The notes under the pieces are model-generated. The model saw only the letters and a program-made list of their open reading frames with translations, was not told where the DNA came from and did not search any database. Positions 1 to 8,251 of a stretch of DNA of 40,932 bases are shown here, piece by piece. This DNA is from Candidatus Methanoflexus mossambicus (lineage in GTDB: Archaea > Methanobacteriota > Methanobacteria > Methanobacteriales > Methanobacteriaceae): positions 1-40,932 of the forward strand of contig JAISIT010000038.1 of the NCBI GenBank assembly GCA_031261915.1. The letters are read 5' to 3'. Each line of letters opens with the position of its first letter. Within the stretch, counting starts at the first letter, position 1. A program made the translations under genes and the position numbers.

Positions 1-99
1 AAAAATAACAGTTAATTTCAACTATAAAAAAAATTAAAGAAAAAAATCTTCAAAACTTAACCAACCCACGATATAAATAAAAATAACATTCGAAAAAAT

Positions 100-120
100 G
101 AATTATGGGACAGACCCAAT
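100..120. other. Possible insertion-sequence terminus (weak)
   Basis: A TGGGACAGACCC string sits here. It is the kind of end seen on many insertion sequences, and its TGGGACAG part is the reverse complement of CTGTCCCA near the right edge of the window. If it is a terminus, the element body would lie to the left and outside the window. Only eight bases are shared and no transposase is visible, so this is a hint rather than an identified element. Confidence 0.2.
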
Positions 121-175
121 ATTTAAAATATTACTAAAGAATATTAATTTAATTAAAATTACTTTGGTGAATTTA

Positions 176-445
176 ATGAAGGATAATAAGAATAAAATAA
201 ATTTTAATTTAAATAATAATGATTTTAAACAATTGAATACTTTAAAAAAGAATTAAAGTTAAATCAAATCGAAATATCTGAAAAATTAATGTTGGATAGT
301 GAAAATAGATAGGATTAAAAAAGATAGTATAAATTCTAATATTGTAGAAACCAATCACAACAATCATGGTGGGGTTTTTATAAATGCTAAAGAATCTATA
401 AATAGTGTTAAATTAAGAAAAAAATTTATTGAATGGCATTTATAG
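176..445 (+). pseudogene. Decayed small gene, about 85-90 codons, two frameshifts
   Basis: An ATG at 176 is preceded by a good GGTGA ribosome-binding site at 166-170, and about 24 codons follow before a stop. Coding-like sequence then continues in a second frame (including LNQIEISEKLMLDSENR) and in a third frame ending at TAG 443-445 (including NNHGGVFINAKES and KLRKKFIEWHL). The first shift lies in or near an A-run around 246-252 and the second near 308-312. I do not recognise the family. A good start signal followed by broken frames points to a recently inactivated small gene. The third-frame part could instead be a separate small gene, but it has no start signal. Confidence 0.4.
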
Positions 446-458
446 AATAAAATAAAGT

Positions 459-2057
459 TTATTGTTCTTTTAAGTCATCTAAGGATTTTATTTGGCATTG
501 GACTTCTTTTGCTTTGCCGTCTTTTATTGCAATAGCTATTAATATTAAATTTTTATCTTGATATTTTTGGTAGTATCTTTTTTTAGTTATTTGGCTCCAT
601 GCTTCCTTAAACATTGTTTTAAATGATTTTTGTTGGGAGTATTTGAGTTCTACTATAATACATAAGTCTTTAAATTTTAGTATGTAGTCAATTCTTCCTT
701 GTGAGTTTGCTTCTTCTGATTGGACATTTAATCCCATTCCTAAGAAGAATCCATTGAATATTCCTTGGTAATTCTTCCAATTATCCATCTGTGAGTGATA
801 TGGTATTTTTCCAATAAACATATCCAAGGTTTTTGATAAATTATTCTCATCATAAGCAATTAAATAGCTTAAAAAGTTGTTGCGAATTCTATTCATTGTT
901 TCTGGTGTGTTATTTGTATATGCTGCAATAAGATAGTTAAATAATGAACTTTTAACCTCTTTATTAGGGATTCCTAAGTTATATTGTTCTTCTCCAATGA
1001 TTGATTTTGTATTTTCTTTAATAGTTAAATATCCTGTTTGAAGTAGGGCTGTTGTAAAATCAATATCATCTAAATCCCATGTTGGGAATTCTCCATTAAA
1101 ATATAAATTAGAATCAGTTAAACTTTTTATATCCATTTTATTTTCTTTTACAAGATCCATTAGAAATGTTGGTGTTCCTGTATCAAACCAGTAGTTACTA
1201 TATTTTTGTTTGTTTAATGTGCTGATTATTGATGTTGGATTGTATAAAAAGTGTTTACCATCCCATGAATAACCATCATAACAGCTTTTTATTTTTGCAA
1301 TTGTTTCATCCCAGCTGTCACCTTGTTTTTCACTTAAACTCTCAATATAATAGCTAAAATTTTCCTCTAAATCTTTTTTACTATAGCCACAAATAGTAGA
1401 ATATCTTGAATCTATTGTTATATCATCTAAATTATTTAGTTTAGAGAATATTGTTGTTTTAACAAATTTACTTACTCCTGTTATGAATGTAAAATGTATA
1501 TATTCCTCTGATGTTTTTAATGCTTGATAAAAATCACTTAATGTTGTTCTATTTTCCTTTGCAACTTCTATATTACTCATATTGTCAATTATTGGAAAAT
1601 CATATTCATCGATCAATATAACAAGTTCTTTTCCAGTTTGAATAGCTATTTTTTTTATTAACTCTTCAAATTTATCTTTTAAACTAGTAAATTTAAGTTC
1701 AATTGAATTTTCATCACTTAATACATCAATGAATCCATTTAATGATATTTTAAATTCTTCAGGAGTTCTAACATCCCTACCACTCATATCGATCTTTAAA
1801 ACATGATATGTTTTATCCCAATCCCACTTATCATAGATGTATAATCCTTCAAATAATTTTTTATTTCCTTCAAATAATTCTTTTAATGTGTTAATAAGTA
1901 ATGTTTTTCCAAATCGACGAGGACGAGATAAAAAATATTTTTGTTTTGGTTTGATTAGATTATAAATTTCTTTAGTTTTATCAACATAAATATAATTGTT
2001 TTCTCTTATTCCTTTAAATGAAGATATAGTTTTAGGCAACAATTTAGGCATATCCAT
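459..2057 (-). CDS. AAA-ATPase-like / PD-(D/E)XK nuclease family protein
   Basis: This 532-aa protein has the two-part architecture of the AAA-ATPase_like (PF09820) plus PDDEXK_9 (PF08011) family. The N-terminal ATPase has a variant P-loop, RPRRFGKT, at residues 45-52 and a Walker B ILIDEYD around 148-154. The C-terminus has a nuclease-like core with GRID (D457) followed by VELK (E470, K472). Start ATG 2057 is preceded by GGTGT, a strong signal in this window. The family is abundant in host-associated anaerobes, including methanogens. Its role is unproven, and a nuclease or mobile-element function is inferred from the fold. It sits alone on the minus strand next to a toxin-antitoxin pair at the edge of the accessory region. 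Confidence 0.8.
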   Translation of the reverse strand: MDMPKLLPKTISSFKGIRENNYIYVDKTKEIYNLIKPKQKYFLSRPRRFGKTLLINTLKELFEGNKKLFEGLYIYDKWDWDKTYHVLKIDMSGRDVRTPEEFKISLNGFIDVLSDENSIELKFTSLKDKFEELIKKIAIQTGKELVILIDEYDFPIIDNMSNIEVAKENRTTLSDFYQALKTSEEYIHFTFITGVSKFVKTTIFSKLNNLDDITIDSRYSTICGYSKKDLEENFSYYIESLSEKQGDSWDETIAKIKSCYDGYSWDGKHFLYNPTSIISTLNKQKYSNYWFDTGTPTFLMDLVKENKMDIKSLTDSNLYFNGEFPTWDLDDIDFTTALLQTGYLTIKENTKSIIGEEQYNLGIPNKEVKSSLFNYLIAAYTNNTPETMNRIRNNFLSYLIAYDENNLSKTLDMFIGKIPYHSQMDNWKNYQGIFNGFFLGMGLNVQSEEANSQGRIDYILKFKDLCIIVELKYSQQKSFKTMFKEAWSQITKKRYYQKYQDKNLILIAIAIKDGKAKEVQCQIKSLDDLKEQ

Positions 2058-2162
2058 TTCAACACCATATATATTTTAAAAGTTTAGTTAAATACTATAA
2101 TTAACTTAATTTATTAAAATTTAAAAAAAAAACATTAAGCAATTTCAAAAAATTTAACTTAT

Positions 2163-2576
2163 TTAATGAATTCTTATTATCTCTTCACTATAATCAAAAT
2201 GTGTATCAAAACTAACAATTTTATTTATTCCTAATTCTTCCATAAGAGACATGTAAATACAATCATTAATTGATAATCTTTTTTTGAATTTTAAAAGTTT
2301 TTTAAAACCAGAATTATACAAAAAAGTATCGTCCAATATCTTAAAGTCATCATACATAGCATAATAAACTTTTTTTAATAAATCATTATTTTGTTTTAAT
2401 TTAATATTTAAAACATTCATAACCTCAATGATAATTAAATTAGATATGAATTTCTCTTTTTCATTTTTTAAATCATCCCATATTTGAATTGCTCTATCAT
2501 GATCTTTGTGTTTTTCACCGTTGTTAAGTTTATTAACATATAATGCAACAATGAAATTAGTATCAAAGAAAATCAT
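2163..2576 (-). CDS. vapC: PIN-domain ribonuclease toxin, VapC-like
   Basis: This 137-aa protein is a compact single PIN domain. The metal-binding acidic residues are visible as FFDTN (D5), EVMNV (E51), SINDC (D105) and SFDTHF (D124), the normal four-residue pattern of the family. VapC toxins cleave tRNA or rRNA, but the target here cannot be read from sequence. It starts only 2 nt after the stop of the upstream 107-aa gene on the same strand, the classic antitoxin-then-toxin order with translational coupling. A single-domain VapC of about 130 residues is the usual length. Confidence 0.8.
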   Translation of the reverse strand: MIFFDTNFIVALYVNKLNNGEKHKDHDRAIQIWDDLKNEKEKFISNLIIIEVMNVLNIKLKQNNDLLKKVYYAMYDDFKILDDTFLYNSGFKKLLKFKKRLSINDCIYMSLMEELGINKIVSFDTHFDYSEEIIRIH

Positions 2577-2578
2577 GA

Positions 2579-2902
2579 TTAAACTCCTTCATCAACTTTC
2601 CTAACGATTTCTACAACATCAAATGGTTCTTCTTCTGGAGGAACTGAACCTAAACCAATAATATCATCGATTTTAATATTTCTATATTCTTCTGGAATAT
2701 TTGGTTTTTCCATAACTCTTATTTTACCATTACTCAATCGTTTTACCTTCTCTTCAATAGTTTCACTTTTATTAGATTCTAATTTTGATTTGACTGCATC
2801 TTTAATATATTCTGATAAAGTAGAACCTTCTTTTTCAGCTTCTATTTCAATTTCTTTTAAAAAATAATCCTCAAAATTCAATTTTGTTTCAATAAGACTC
2901 AT
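2579..2902 (-). CDS. Probable antitoxin of the VapBC-like pair
   Basis: This 107-aa acidic protein begins MSLIETKLNFEDYFLKEIEI and then has EGSTLSEYIKDAVKSKLES. That segment resembles the second helix region of ribbon-helix-helix antitoxins, which have a short helix-turn-helix ending in xxKxKLE. A GGTGA site (2907-2911 on the complement) precedes the ATG at 2902. It lies immediately before the PIN toxin gene with a 2-nt gap. The C-terminal half, rich in proline and acidic residues, would be the toxin-wrapping tail. The antitoxin call rests mainly on position, since the DNA-binding fold is only loosely recognisable. Confidence 0.65.
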   Translation of the reverse strand: MSLIETKLNFEDYFLKEIEIEAEKEGSTLSEYIKDAVKSKLESNKSETIEEKVKRLSNGKIRVMEKPNIPEEYRNIKIDDIIGLGSVPPEEEPFDVVEIVRKVDEGV

Positions 2903-3119
2903 AATTTCACCTATAATATCGTGACCATTATTTAATTAAGAGTTAATAAAAAATATTTTAACTGAATTATTAATAAAACAATGAATCATAGATTTAATAA
3001 TTATTATATGATATTAATTTATAAACAATGATATAAATAATTATCTTAAAAAATAAACAATTCAAAAAAAATCTAAAAAAAAATCTAAAAAATCTAAAAC
3101 AATTCAAATATATTTAAAG

Positions 3120-3947
3120 CTATTTTTTAGAAATAGTTCTTAATCCTCGTTTAATTATCTTTTCTGTTTCTTTTGTTGGTGATTCTTTTATCCAACGATT
3201 GCAGATTGTTTTAACCCATTCTCCTTTTGATTTACTTGCATCATTTAACCAGTTGCCTACACTATTTTGAACATATTTTTCTTTATCTGATTTTAAGGGT
3301 TCTAAAATAGCTAAAGCCATTTCAGGAGATTCTTTTAATTTATTAATATGGTTTGTCCAAACTCCTCGAGGTCTTGTTGCTTCACTTGCAAAACGGCGAA
3401 AATTAGTTTCCATTTTAGTCCATTTTGCTAAAATAGCTATTGATTTTTTTAAATTCTTTGAAATCTCATCACGCATTGCCATCCACGCATATTCTCTAAC
3501 AGAGTGATGTTTATCATTTGCAAAGGGTTTAATTAATTCAAATTTTTCATTTAAACTTAAATTTTCATTATGCCCAACAAAAAAACATGCCCATGATCGC
3601 ACTATATCACTTTTATGTTTACTTAATTTTTCAAATAGCTTTGAATCATTCTTTTTATTTGAAATATCAAGTAATATTTGTCCAATAATTATAATAGATT
3701 TAGGATATGTTTTCTTTTTTAAAGAATTTAATTCATTTATCACAGGTTTTAAATAATCATCAATATCAATCATATTTAAATCAGATAAAACATTTTTTAA
3801 TAGTTTTTCTTGATTAACCACTAATGATTCAATTAAATTCACTGTTTCAATTTTTCCTTCATTTAATAAAATCTTTATTTGTTTTGGAACTTCATCTCTA
3901 TTTTTAGCTCCTTTTCTATTTTCTAATTCTTCAATAGTTTTTTCCAT
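3120..3947 (-). CDS. HEAT-repeat DNA alkylation repair protein, AlkC-like
   Basis: This protein of about 275 aa is all-helical and HEAT-like. The conserved pieces HHSVREYAW, FRRFASEATRPRGVW and KYVQNSVGNWLNDASK match the pattern of the AlkC/AlkD-type alkylpurine glycosylase group (COG4335-like), which flips out or excises alkylated bases without a base-binding pocket. The AlkC-type phrase NSVxNxLNDxSK is the strongest evidence. The start is uncertain: ATG 3947 has TGAT just upstream, ATG 3956 and TTG 3959 are in frame further out, and none has a strong ribosome-binding site. It stands alone, with AT-rich spacers on both sides. Whether it repairs DNA or has been recruited to defence is unknown. 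Confidence 0.65.
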   Translation of the reverse strand: MEKTIEELENRKGAKNRDEVPKQIKILLNEGKIETVNLIESLVVNQEKLLKNVLSDLNMIDIDDYLKPVINELNSLKKKTYPKSIIIIGQILLDISNKKNDSKLFEKLSKHKSDIVRSWACFFVGHNENLSLNEKFELIKPFANDKHHSVREYAWMAMRDEISKNLKKSIAILAKWTKMETNFRRFASEATRPRGVWTNHINKLKESPEMALAILEPLKSDKEKYVQNSVGNWLNDASKSKGEWVKTICNRWIKESPTKETEKIIKRGLRTISKK

Positions 3948-4228
3948 AAAAATCATCAAAATATTGTTTATTAAATTTATTATAGGCTCTATTTATTAAA
4001 ATAATAAGTATAATACTAAAAAATAATTAGAATACAATTAAAATACAATTAAATGATAAATGAAATATAATTAAAATTATAAATAAAATATAATTGAAAT
4101 ATAATTAAAATAAATACAAAAGAATTAAAATTAAAGGAATAATTAAATAAAAAAAGTAAAGATATTGAAAAAATAAGAAAATAAGTAAATATAAATATAT
4201 ATTAATAAAAATAAACAATTAAAATCAT

Positions 4229-5383
4229 TTAATGGGATAATGTTCCATTTTCATTATATGGTTTTAAAGTTTTTAAATATTCTCTAAATAATTTGTCTCT
4301 AAGTTTATATTTTCCTCTTGATTGCTTAATAATAAGATTTTTATCAACCATACCTTTTAAAACTCTTGATGGTTCTGAATGAAGTAAATTACTATTTTTT
4401 ATTTCATTATAACTTAAAACCTCTTGATTACTTTCTGCAAGAATTGCAAGAATCTTTTTTTCTTCATTTGATGATTTTTCATACATATACCTAAATTCTC
4501 TTTGTGTTAAAAAGCTTAAAGAACTAGGAAATGATTTTTCAAAAATTTTAAGATTAACTTCATTATTAATAGCTTCTTTAAAACAGTTATGAGCTATAAC
4601 TTGAAGATAATAAGGATTTCCTTCACAAACAGAGTATATTTTTTTGATAACATTATCATTAAATATTACTCCTTCTTTTTTAGATGGGATTTTTATTGCT
4701 TTTTCAACTTCTTTTAGAGATAATGGTTCTAATTCATAGGGATCAAAAATTCTAACAGCTGAATCAGTATGTTCTTGAATTTTAGAGAAAATATCATAGG
4801 ATCCAGTAGCAACAAACATTATATTCTTATCTTCAAGATTAAGTTCAACTAATGCATTTTGAAGTATGCTTAATATTCTTTGAGTGCTTTCATTTATTAA
4901 AATCCTTTGTAAATCATCAAATAAAAGAACTAAAACTGGATTTTTTCCTTCAAGTTTTTCAAATATTATTTTAAAAATTTTTTCTAATGCTACTGCTGGT
5001 GATGTGACTGGAATATCTCGTGATAATGTAAAACCACCAATAATTGGCACATTAACACCCATTTCTTTTATTGAATCCCAAATACTAGTAACTTTAATGT
5101 CTAATGAATCAGCAGCTTTATCAATAATTAAATTATAAATATCATTAAAATTTCCTTCGATTAAAGGAATTCTTAATGTATATGCATTTTTTTCGCTTTT
5201 AAGTGATTCTTGAAATTTTAATAATAAACATGTTTTTCCTATACCTTTAGGACCATAAAGAATTATATTTCCAGAATCTCCATTCTTTGTAGCATTAAAA
5301 ATTCTTTTTAATTCAATTAATTCTTTTTCTCTGCCAGTGAAATATGAAGGAATTACTCCTGTTCTTCGTTTAAATGGATTCAT
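4229..5383 (-). CDS. AAA/STAND-type ATPase with C-terminal winged helix (ORC/Cdc6-like fold)
   Basis: This 384-aa protein opens with YFTGREKEL, the box that precedes the ATPase core in AAA_16 and archaeal ATPase proteins. It has Walker A GPKGIGKT at residues 44-51, Walker B LVLLFDDLQ (D156, D157), a sensor-like MFVATGS, and a lid-type segment with CEGNPYYLQVIAHNC. The last 80 residues look like a winged-helix domain (SYNEIKNSNLLHSEPSRVLKG followed by RGKYKLRDKLFREYL). These features fit an archaeal ORC/STAND-related ATPase. It could be a plasmid- or island-derived initiator relative or a signalling ATPase, and sequence alone does not decide. It is monocistronic. Confidence 0.7.
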   Translation of the reverse strand: MNPFKRRTGVIPSYFTGREKELIELKRIFNATKNGDSGNIILYGPKGIGKTCLLLKFQESLKSEKNAYTLRIPLIEGNFNDIYNLIIDKAADSLDIKVTSIWDSIKEMGVNVPIIGGFTLSRDIPVTSPAVALEKIFKIIFEKLEGKNPVLVLLFDDLQRILINESTQRILSILQNALVELNLEDKNIMFVATGSYDIFSKIQEHTDSAVRIFDPYELEPLSLKEVEKAIKIPSKKEGVIFNDNVIKKIYSVCEGNPYYLQVIAHNCFKEAINNEVNLKIFEKSFPSSLSFLTQREFRYMYEKSSNEEKKILAILAESNQEVLSYNEIKNSNLLHSEPSRVLKGMVDKNLIIKQSRGKYKLRDKLFREYLKTLKPYNENGTLSH

Positions 5384-5489
5384 TATTATTCCCCAATAAA
5401 AATAAATTATAACCTATTAAAAATTAACTATTAAAAATTAAATATTAAATTAAAATAATAGATATTTTGAAATTATATTCATTATTTTT

Positions 5490-5544
5490 AATAAAACCTC
5501 ACAAACATCGCAAACATCTTTTTTTTCGATGTTTTGTATGTTTT
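5490..5544. repeat. 55-bp hairpin repeat, copy 1
   Basis: This lies in the 364-bp gene-free stretch 5384-5747. The unit starts AATAAAACCTCACAAACATC, has a T-tract of 7-8 bases in its middle, and continues GATGTTTTGTATGTTTT. Its arms can fold as a 7-bp stem plus a 6-bp stem separated by a 3x3 internal loop, with the T-tract in the loop. Copy 1 differs from copy 2 (5615-5669) at one base, and it has an extra tandem TTTTGTATG just downstream. Possible roles are a protein-binding site, a terminator pair for the convergence of transcripts, or a small structured RNA. Confidence 0.75.
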
Positions 5545-5614
5545 GTATGTTTTGCATAAGTTATAAATATTTCTAAAAAAACTTAATAAAAATAATACAA
5601 ATAATTCTTTTATT

Positions 5615-5669
5615 AATAAAACCTCACAAACATCGCAAACATCTTTTTTTACGATGTTTTGTATGTTTT
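5615..5669. repeat. 55-bp hairpin repeat, copy 2
   Basis: This is a direct copy of the unit at 5490-5544, offset by 125 bp and with a single substitution at the end of the T-tract. The rest of the gene-free stretch 5384-5747 is plain AT-rich sequence. Both copies lie downstream of the isomerase gene (stop at 5748, minus strand) and upstream of the ATPase gene (start at 5383). They could therefore act as terminators of the former or as regulatory sites for the latter. Confidence 0.75.
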
Positions 5670-5747
5670 AATACTTTTAATATTTTTAATATTAATTATT
5701 TGATTAACATACACCAAATAAAATACAAATTATACAATTATTAAAAC

Positions 5748-6581
5748 TCAATCACAGTTGTAATGATTTGTAAGAAAATAATTAATACTATTTAATATTG
5801 ATTCTTTATCATTTAACTCTAAAACATAAACACCATTAAAATTATGATTATCATAAGTTTTAAAGAAATTTAAAAAGTCTATTTTTCCATCACCTAACGA
5901 AAGATGTTCATCTACAACATTATCATTGTCATGAAGATGTATATGTTTAACTGATTTGTAATAGCTACTAGTTTTTCCATCTACAGTATTTTTATGTCCA
6001 ATATCATAAGTCATAGAGAAATCATTATCTACAAGAAAATTATTTAATTCGTCACTGTTTTGAAATAAAAATCCTTCAATTTTCGGCATATTTTCAAAAC
6101 AAATTTCAACTCCAAGATCTTTAGCATAATCACCACAAATTTTCATAGCTTCCTTTGATATTTTAATTGCCTTATCTTCAAATCTCCTTTGAGAAAATGC
6201 AACAGTTCCAGGATGAACAACAAGTATATCGCCACCAATTGAATTTAAATAATCTGCAGATCTTTTAATTTCATTAATAGATGTTTTAGAAATAGCTTTA
6301 TTTGTAGATGCGATATTAACATCAGAAATAGGAGCATGAATACTATATTTAAATGAATAAGATTCTAAAATTTCAATATCTGGATTATCATTAGGATATT
6401 CAAGTAATAATTCAACATTATCAATATTATCAAGTATTATATCAGCAAATTTACTATCAACATCACAGGTAAATTTATCATAATATTCTGTTTTTAAATC
6501 ACTTACAAAATCCAAAAAGTCCTCAATACTTTCATTTTTTGATGCTAAAGTAGATATTCCAAATTTCATTTTATCTTCCAT
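5748..6581 (-). CDS. Sugar phosphate isomerase/epimerase-like TIM barrel (xylose isomerase-like, PF01261)
   Basis: This 277-aa protein has the pattern of the AP-endonuclease-2/xylose-isomerase TIM barrel. It contains KFGISTLA at the first strand, YSIHAPISD, ILVVHPGT, VEICFENMP (a metal-binding Glu), MTYDIGH (Asp and His), HIHLHDND, EHLSLGDGKIDF and VYVLELND (a terminal Glu). These are the metal-ligand strands of a divalent-metal isomerase or endonuclease-IV relative. The substrate cannot be told. Endonuclease IV itself is less likely because its longer His-rich pattern is not visible. ATG 6581 and ATG 6569 (MKFGIS, the more family-like start) are both possible, and neither has a strong ribosome-binding site. 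A long ATT microsatellite lies 30 bp upstream. Confidence 0.7.
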   Translation of the reverse strand: MEDKMKFGISTLASKNESIEDFLDFVSDLKTEYYDKFTCDVDSKFADIILDNIDNVELLLEYPNDNPDIEILESYSFKYSIHAPISDVNIASTNKAISKTSINEIKRSADYLNSIGGDILVVHPGTVAFSQRRFEDKAIKISKEAMKICGDYAKDLGVEICFENMPKIEGFLFQNSDELNNFLVDNDFSMTYDIGHKNTVDGKTSSYYKSVKHIHLHDNDNVVDEHLSLGDGKIDFLNFFKTYDNHNFNGVYVLELNDKESILNSINYFLTNHYNCD

Positions 6582-6610
6582 GATATTATCGTTATTAATG
6601 CTATATTTTA

Positions 6611-6655
<45 letters not shown>

Positions 6656-6802
6656 ATTTCTATTTATTGATAATGCTATTTGCATTATTATTTATATTAA
6701 TATAAAAGATTAATTTACTAAAAAATATATATTTGATTAATTTGTTACAAATTAAACTTAAAAAACATTAGTTTCAATTTCTAAAACTTTATTTTAAATA
6801 GA

Positions 6803-7474
6803 TTATAAATCTTTAAGATAAATAAAACTATTAATATTTGTCATATTTTTCCCATAAATTGTTATTGATTTATCTGATGTTAAAAAATTTAGATAATCCT
6901 TGATTAATAAAGATATATGATGTGCATCAAGAATAATTTCATCATCGGGATAATGACATTTTAATTTATATTTTTTAGCATTGTTTTTTAAATTATTTAA
7001 TACCTCTGGATAATTTTTATCTCTATTTTTTAAAATAACTAATTTTTCAAACTGTTTTCTGCGATTTTCTGATAAATATTCAAACCCCATAATTAAATTT
7101 TTAAAAATAGAAAGTATTAACTCTTTATTTTCATTATTCTCTTTTAGATTATGTTCATTCCATATTTGTTTTATTGAATTTTTCAAGTTATTGATATTTT
7201 TATCATTATGGAAGTATTTCATTATTATATTTAAAATATCTTGTTTATTTAATAATTTAGACTTAGAATTAAAGGTTAATTCCCAAATAATTTTATTTAA
7301 AAAATTTTTATACTTTTTAATAAAAAATAAATGTTTTTTCTTTGATTCATCTTTTACTGTTTTTGACCAATATAATGTTTCATTTGTAGTGAATGATTTT
7401 AATGATTTTTCATGCCATGGATCCCACATAAATGTGTATCCAATGCAAATATTCGTATCAAAAAAATATGCCAT
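6803..7474 (-). CDS. PIN-domain nuclease, second gene of the BREX-flanking pair (copy 1, intact)
   Basis: Taken from ATG 7474 this is a 223-aa PIN-like protein. A GTG at 7483 is the alternative start, but the sequence GTGAT there looks like the ribosome-binding site. Candidate metal ligands are YFFDTN (D6), VKDES (D42/E43), PDDEIILDAHH (D177, D178, D183) and TSDKS (D201), a full PIN set. The middle, about residues 50-170, is a helical insertion that makes it longer than a VapC of about 130 aa. It begins 5 nt inside or beyond the end of the 198-aa gene at 7480-8076, so the two are translationally coupled. A homologue with the same partner lies at 18848-19533. An RNase effector is inferred; the target is unknown. 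Confidence 0.7.
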   Translation of the reverse strand: MAYFFDTNICIGYTFMWDPWHEKSLKSFTTNETLYWSKTVKDESKKKHLFFIKKYKNFLNKIIWELTFNSKSKLLNKQDILNIIMKYFHNDKNINNLKNSIKQIWNEHNLKENNENKELILSIFKNLIMGFEYLSENRRKQFEKLVILKNRDKNYPEVLNNLKNNAKKYKLKCHYPDDEIILDAHHISLLIKDYLNFLTSDKSITIYGKNMTNINSFIYLKDL

Positions 7475-7479
7475 TAAAA

Positions 7480-8076
7480 TCACTCTTTTAAAGCATTAGA
7501 TAAATTAATTATAGATTTTTTGGATTTTTCATCTAAAACAAATATTTTATCATAAAATTCTTCTTTATATTCTTTCAATTCCGTTTTAAATTTTTCATAA
7601 TCTGTTGAATAATTTTGACTTAAAATATCCTCTAATTGATCATTATTATTTTCTTTAATCAATTCTATTTTTTTCTGGATTAAATCTAAGAATAAATAGG
7701 ATAAATCATTAAGAAAAACAATGTTATTGTCTGAAATTTTATTAAACTCTTGTTTAAGAGTATATTCAGTTATATATTTTATATCTAAAAAATCAGTAAG
7801 TTCATTATTAAAAAGATAATTAGTATATAATTCATAAGATAATAAATCCATCATATCAATTAATTGATTGACAATCTTATAGAATCGTTCCTCTTCATTA
7901 AACTCTTTTTTATCTTGAAAAATAGTATTTTCATTAAAATTGTTTTTTAAATTAGACTTTAATTTTGTTTGAATTTTTATTGGAACTGCTCTAAGCATTT
8001 GAAAAAATGATTTGATTGCATCTAATAATCCTTCATCATTAAAAATTATAAATTCATTGTTTTTAAATGTATTCAT
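7480..8076 (-). CDS. Helical partner protein of the PIN nuclease (copy 1), unknown family
   Basis: This 198-aa protein is predicted to be almost entirely helical and highly charged, with no cysteine/histidine clusters and no membrane segments. I do not recognise the family. Start ATG 8076 is preceded by GGGGAT. It is paralogous in length, gene order and layout with the 197-aa protein at 19555-20148. Both begin with a short hydrophobic stretch (IIFNDEGLLDAIKSFFQML against TIFLLDGINNGFAMLVDFL), and both have a central pair of long helices and a lysine/glutamate-rich C-terminal coiled-coil-like segment. Because it precedes the PIN gene and overlaps its start signal, an antitoxin or regulatory-partner role is the natural inference. 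Confidence 0.6.
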   Translation of the reverse strand: MNTFKNNEFIIFNDEGLLDAIKSFFQMLRAVPIKIQTKLKSNLKNNFNENTIFQDKKEFNEEERFYKIVNQLIDMMDLLSYELYTNYLFNNELTDFLDIKYITEYTLKQEFNKISDNNIVFLNDLSYLFLDLIQKKIELIKENNNDQLEDILSQNYSTDYEKFKTELKEYKEEFYDKIFVLDEKSKKSIINLSNALKE

Positions 8077-8153
8077 AGTATCCCCAAATGTAATTATAAA
8101 TTTAGATTTTTAAAAAAGTTTAATAACTATTATGCAATATTTTTTTTATTATT

Positions 8154-8210
8154 ATTATTAAAATATATTGTTATTAATAATTTTAATATTTCTATTATTT
8201 AAATATTTTT
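8154..8210 (-). promoter_or_regulatory. Duplicated promoter-like block upstream of pair copy 1
   Basis: This 57-bp block lies 78-134 bp upstream of the 198-aa gene, between it and brxL. It matches 20238-20294, upstream of pair copy 2, at 53 of 57 positions. On the minus strand it contains AATATATTTTAATA and ATATTTAAATAATA, both usable as archaeal TATA-type elements. Conservation in a non-coding spacer at two sites suggests a shared promoter or operator that was duplicated with the pair. Confidence 0.55.
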
Positions 8211-8251
8211 ATAATTATGAATTTTATTTAAATTAAATATTATTTAAACTT

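Noticed and set aside
5490..5669. Two spaced repeats resembling a minimal CRISPR array
   Set aside because: There are only two units, the 70-bp interval is plain AT-rich DNA, and no cas genes are present. The unit is longer than a usual repeat and has a T-tract in its loop.
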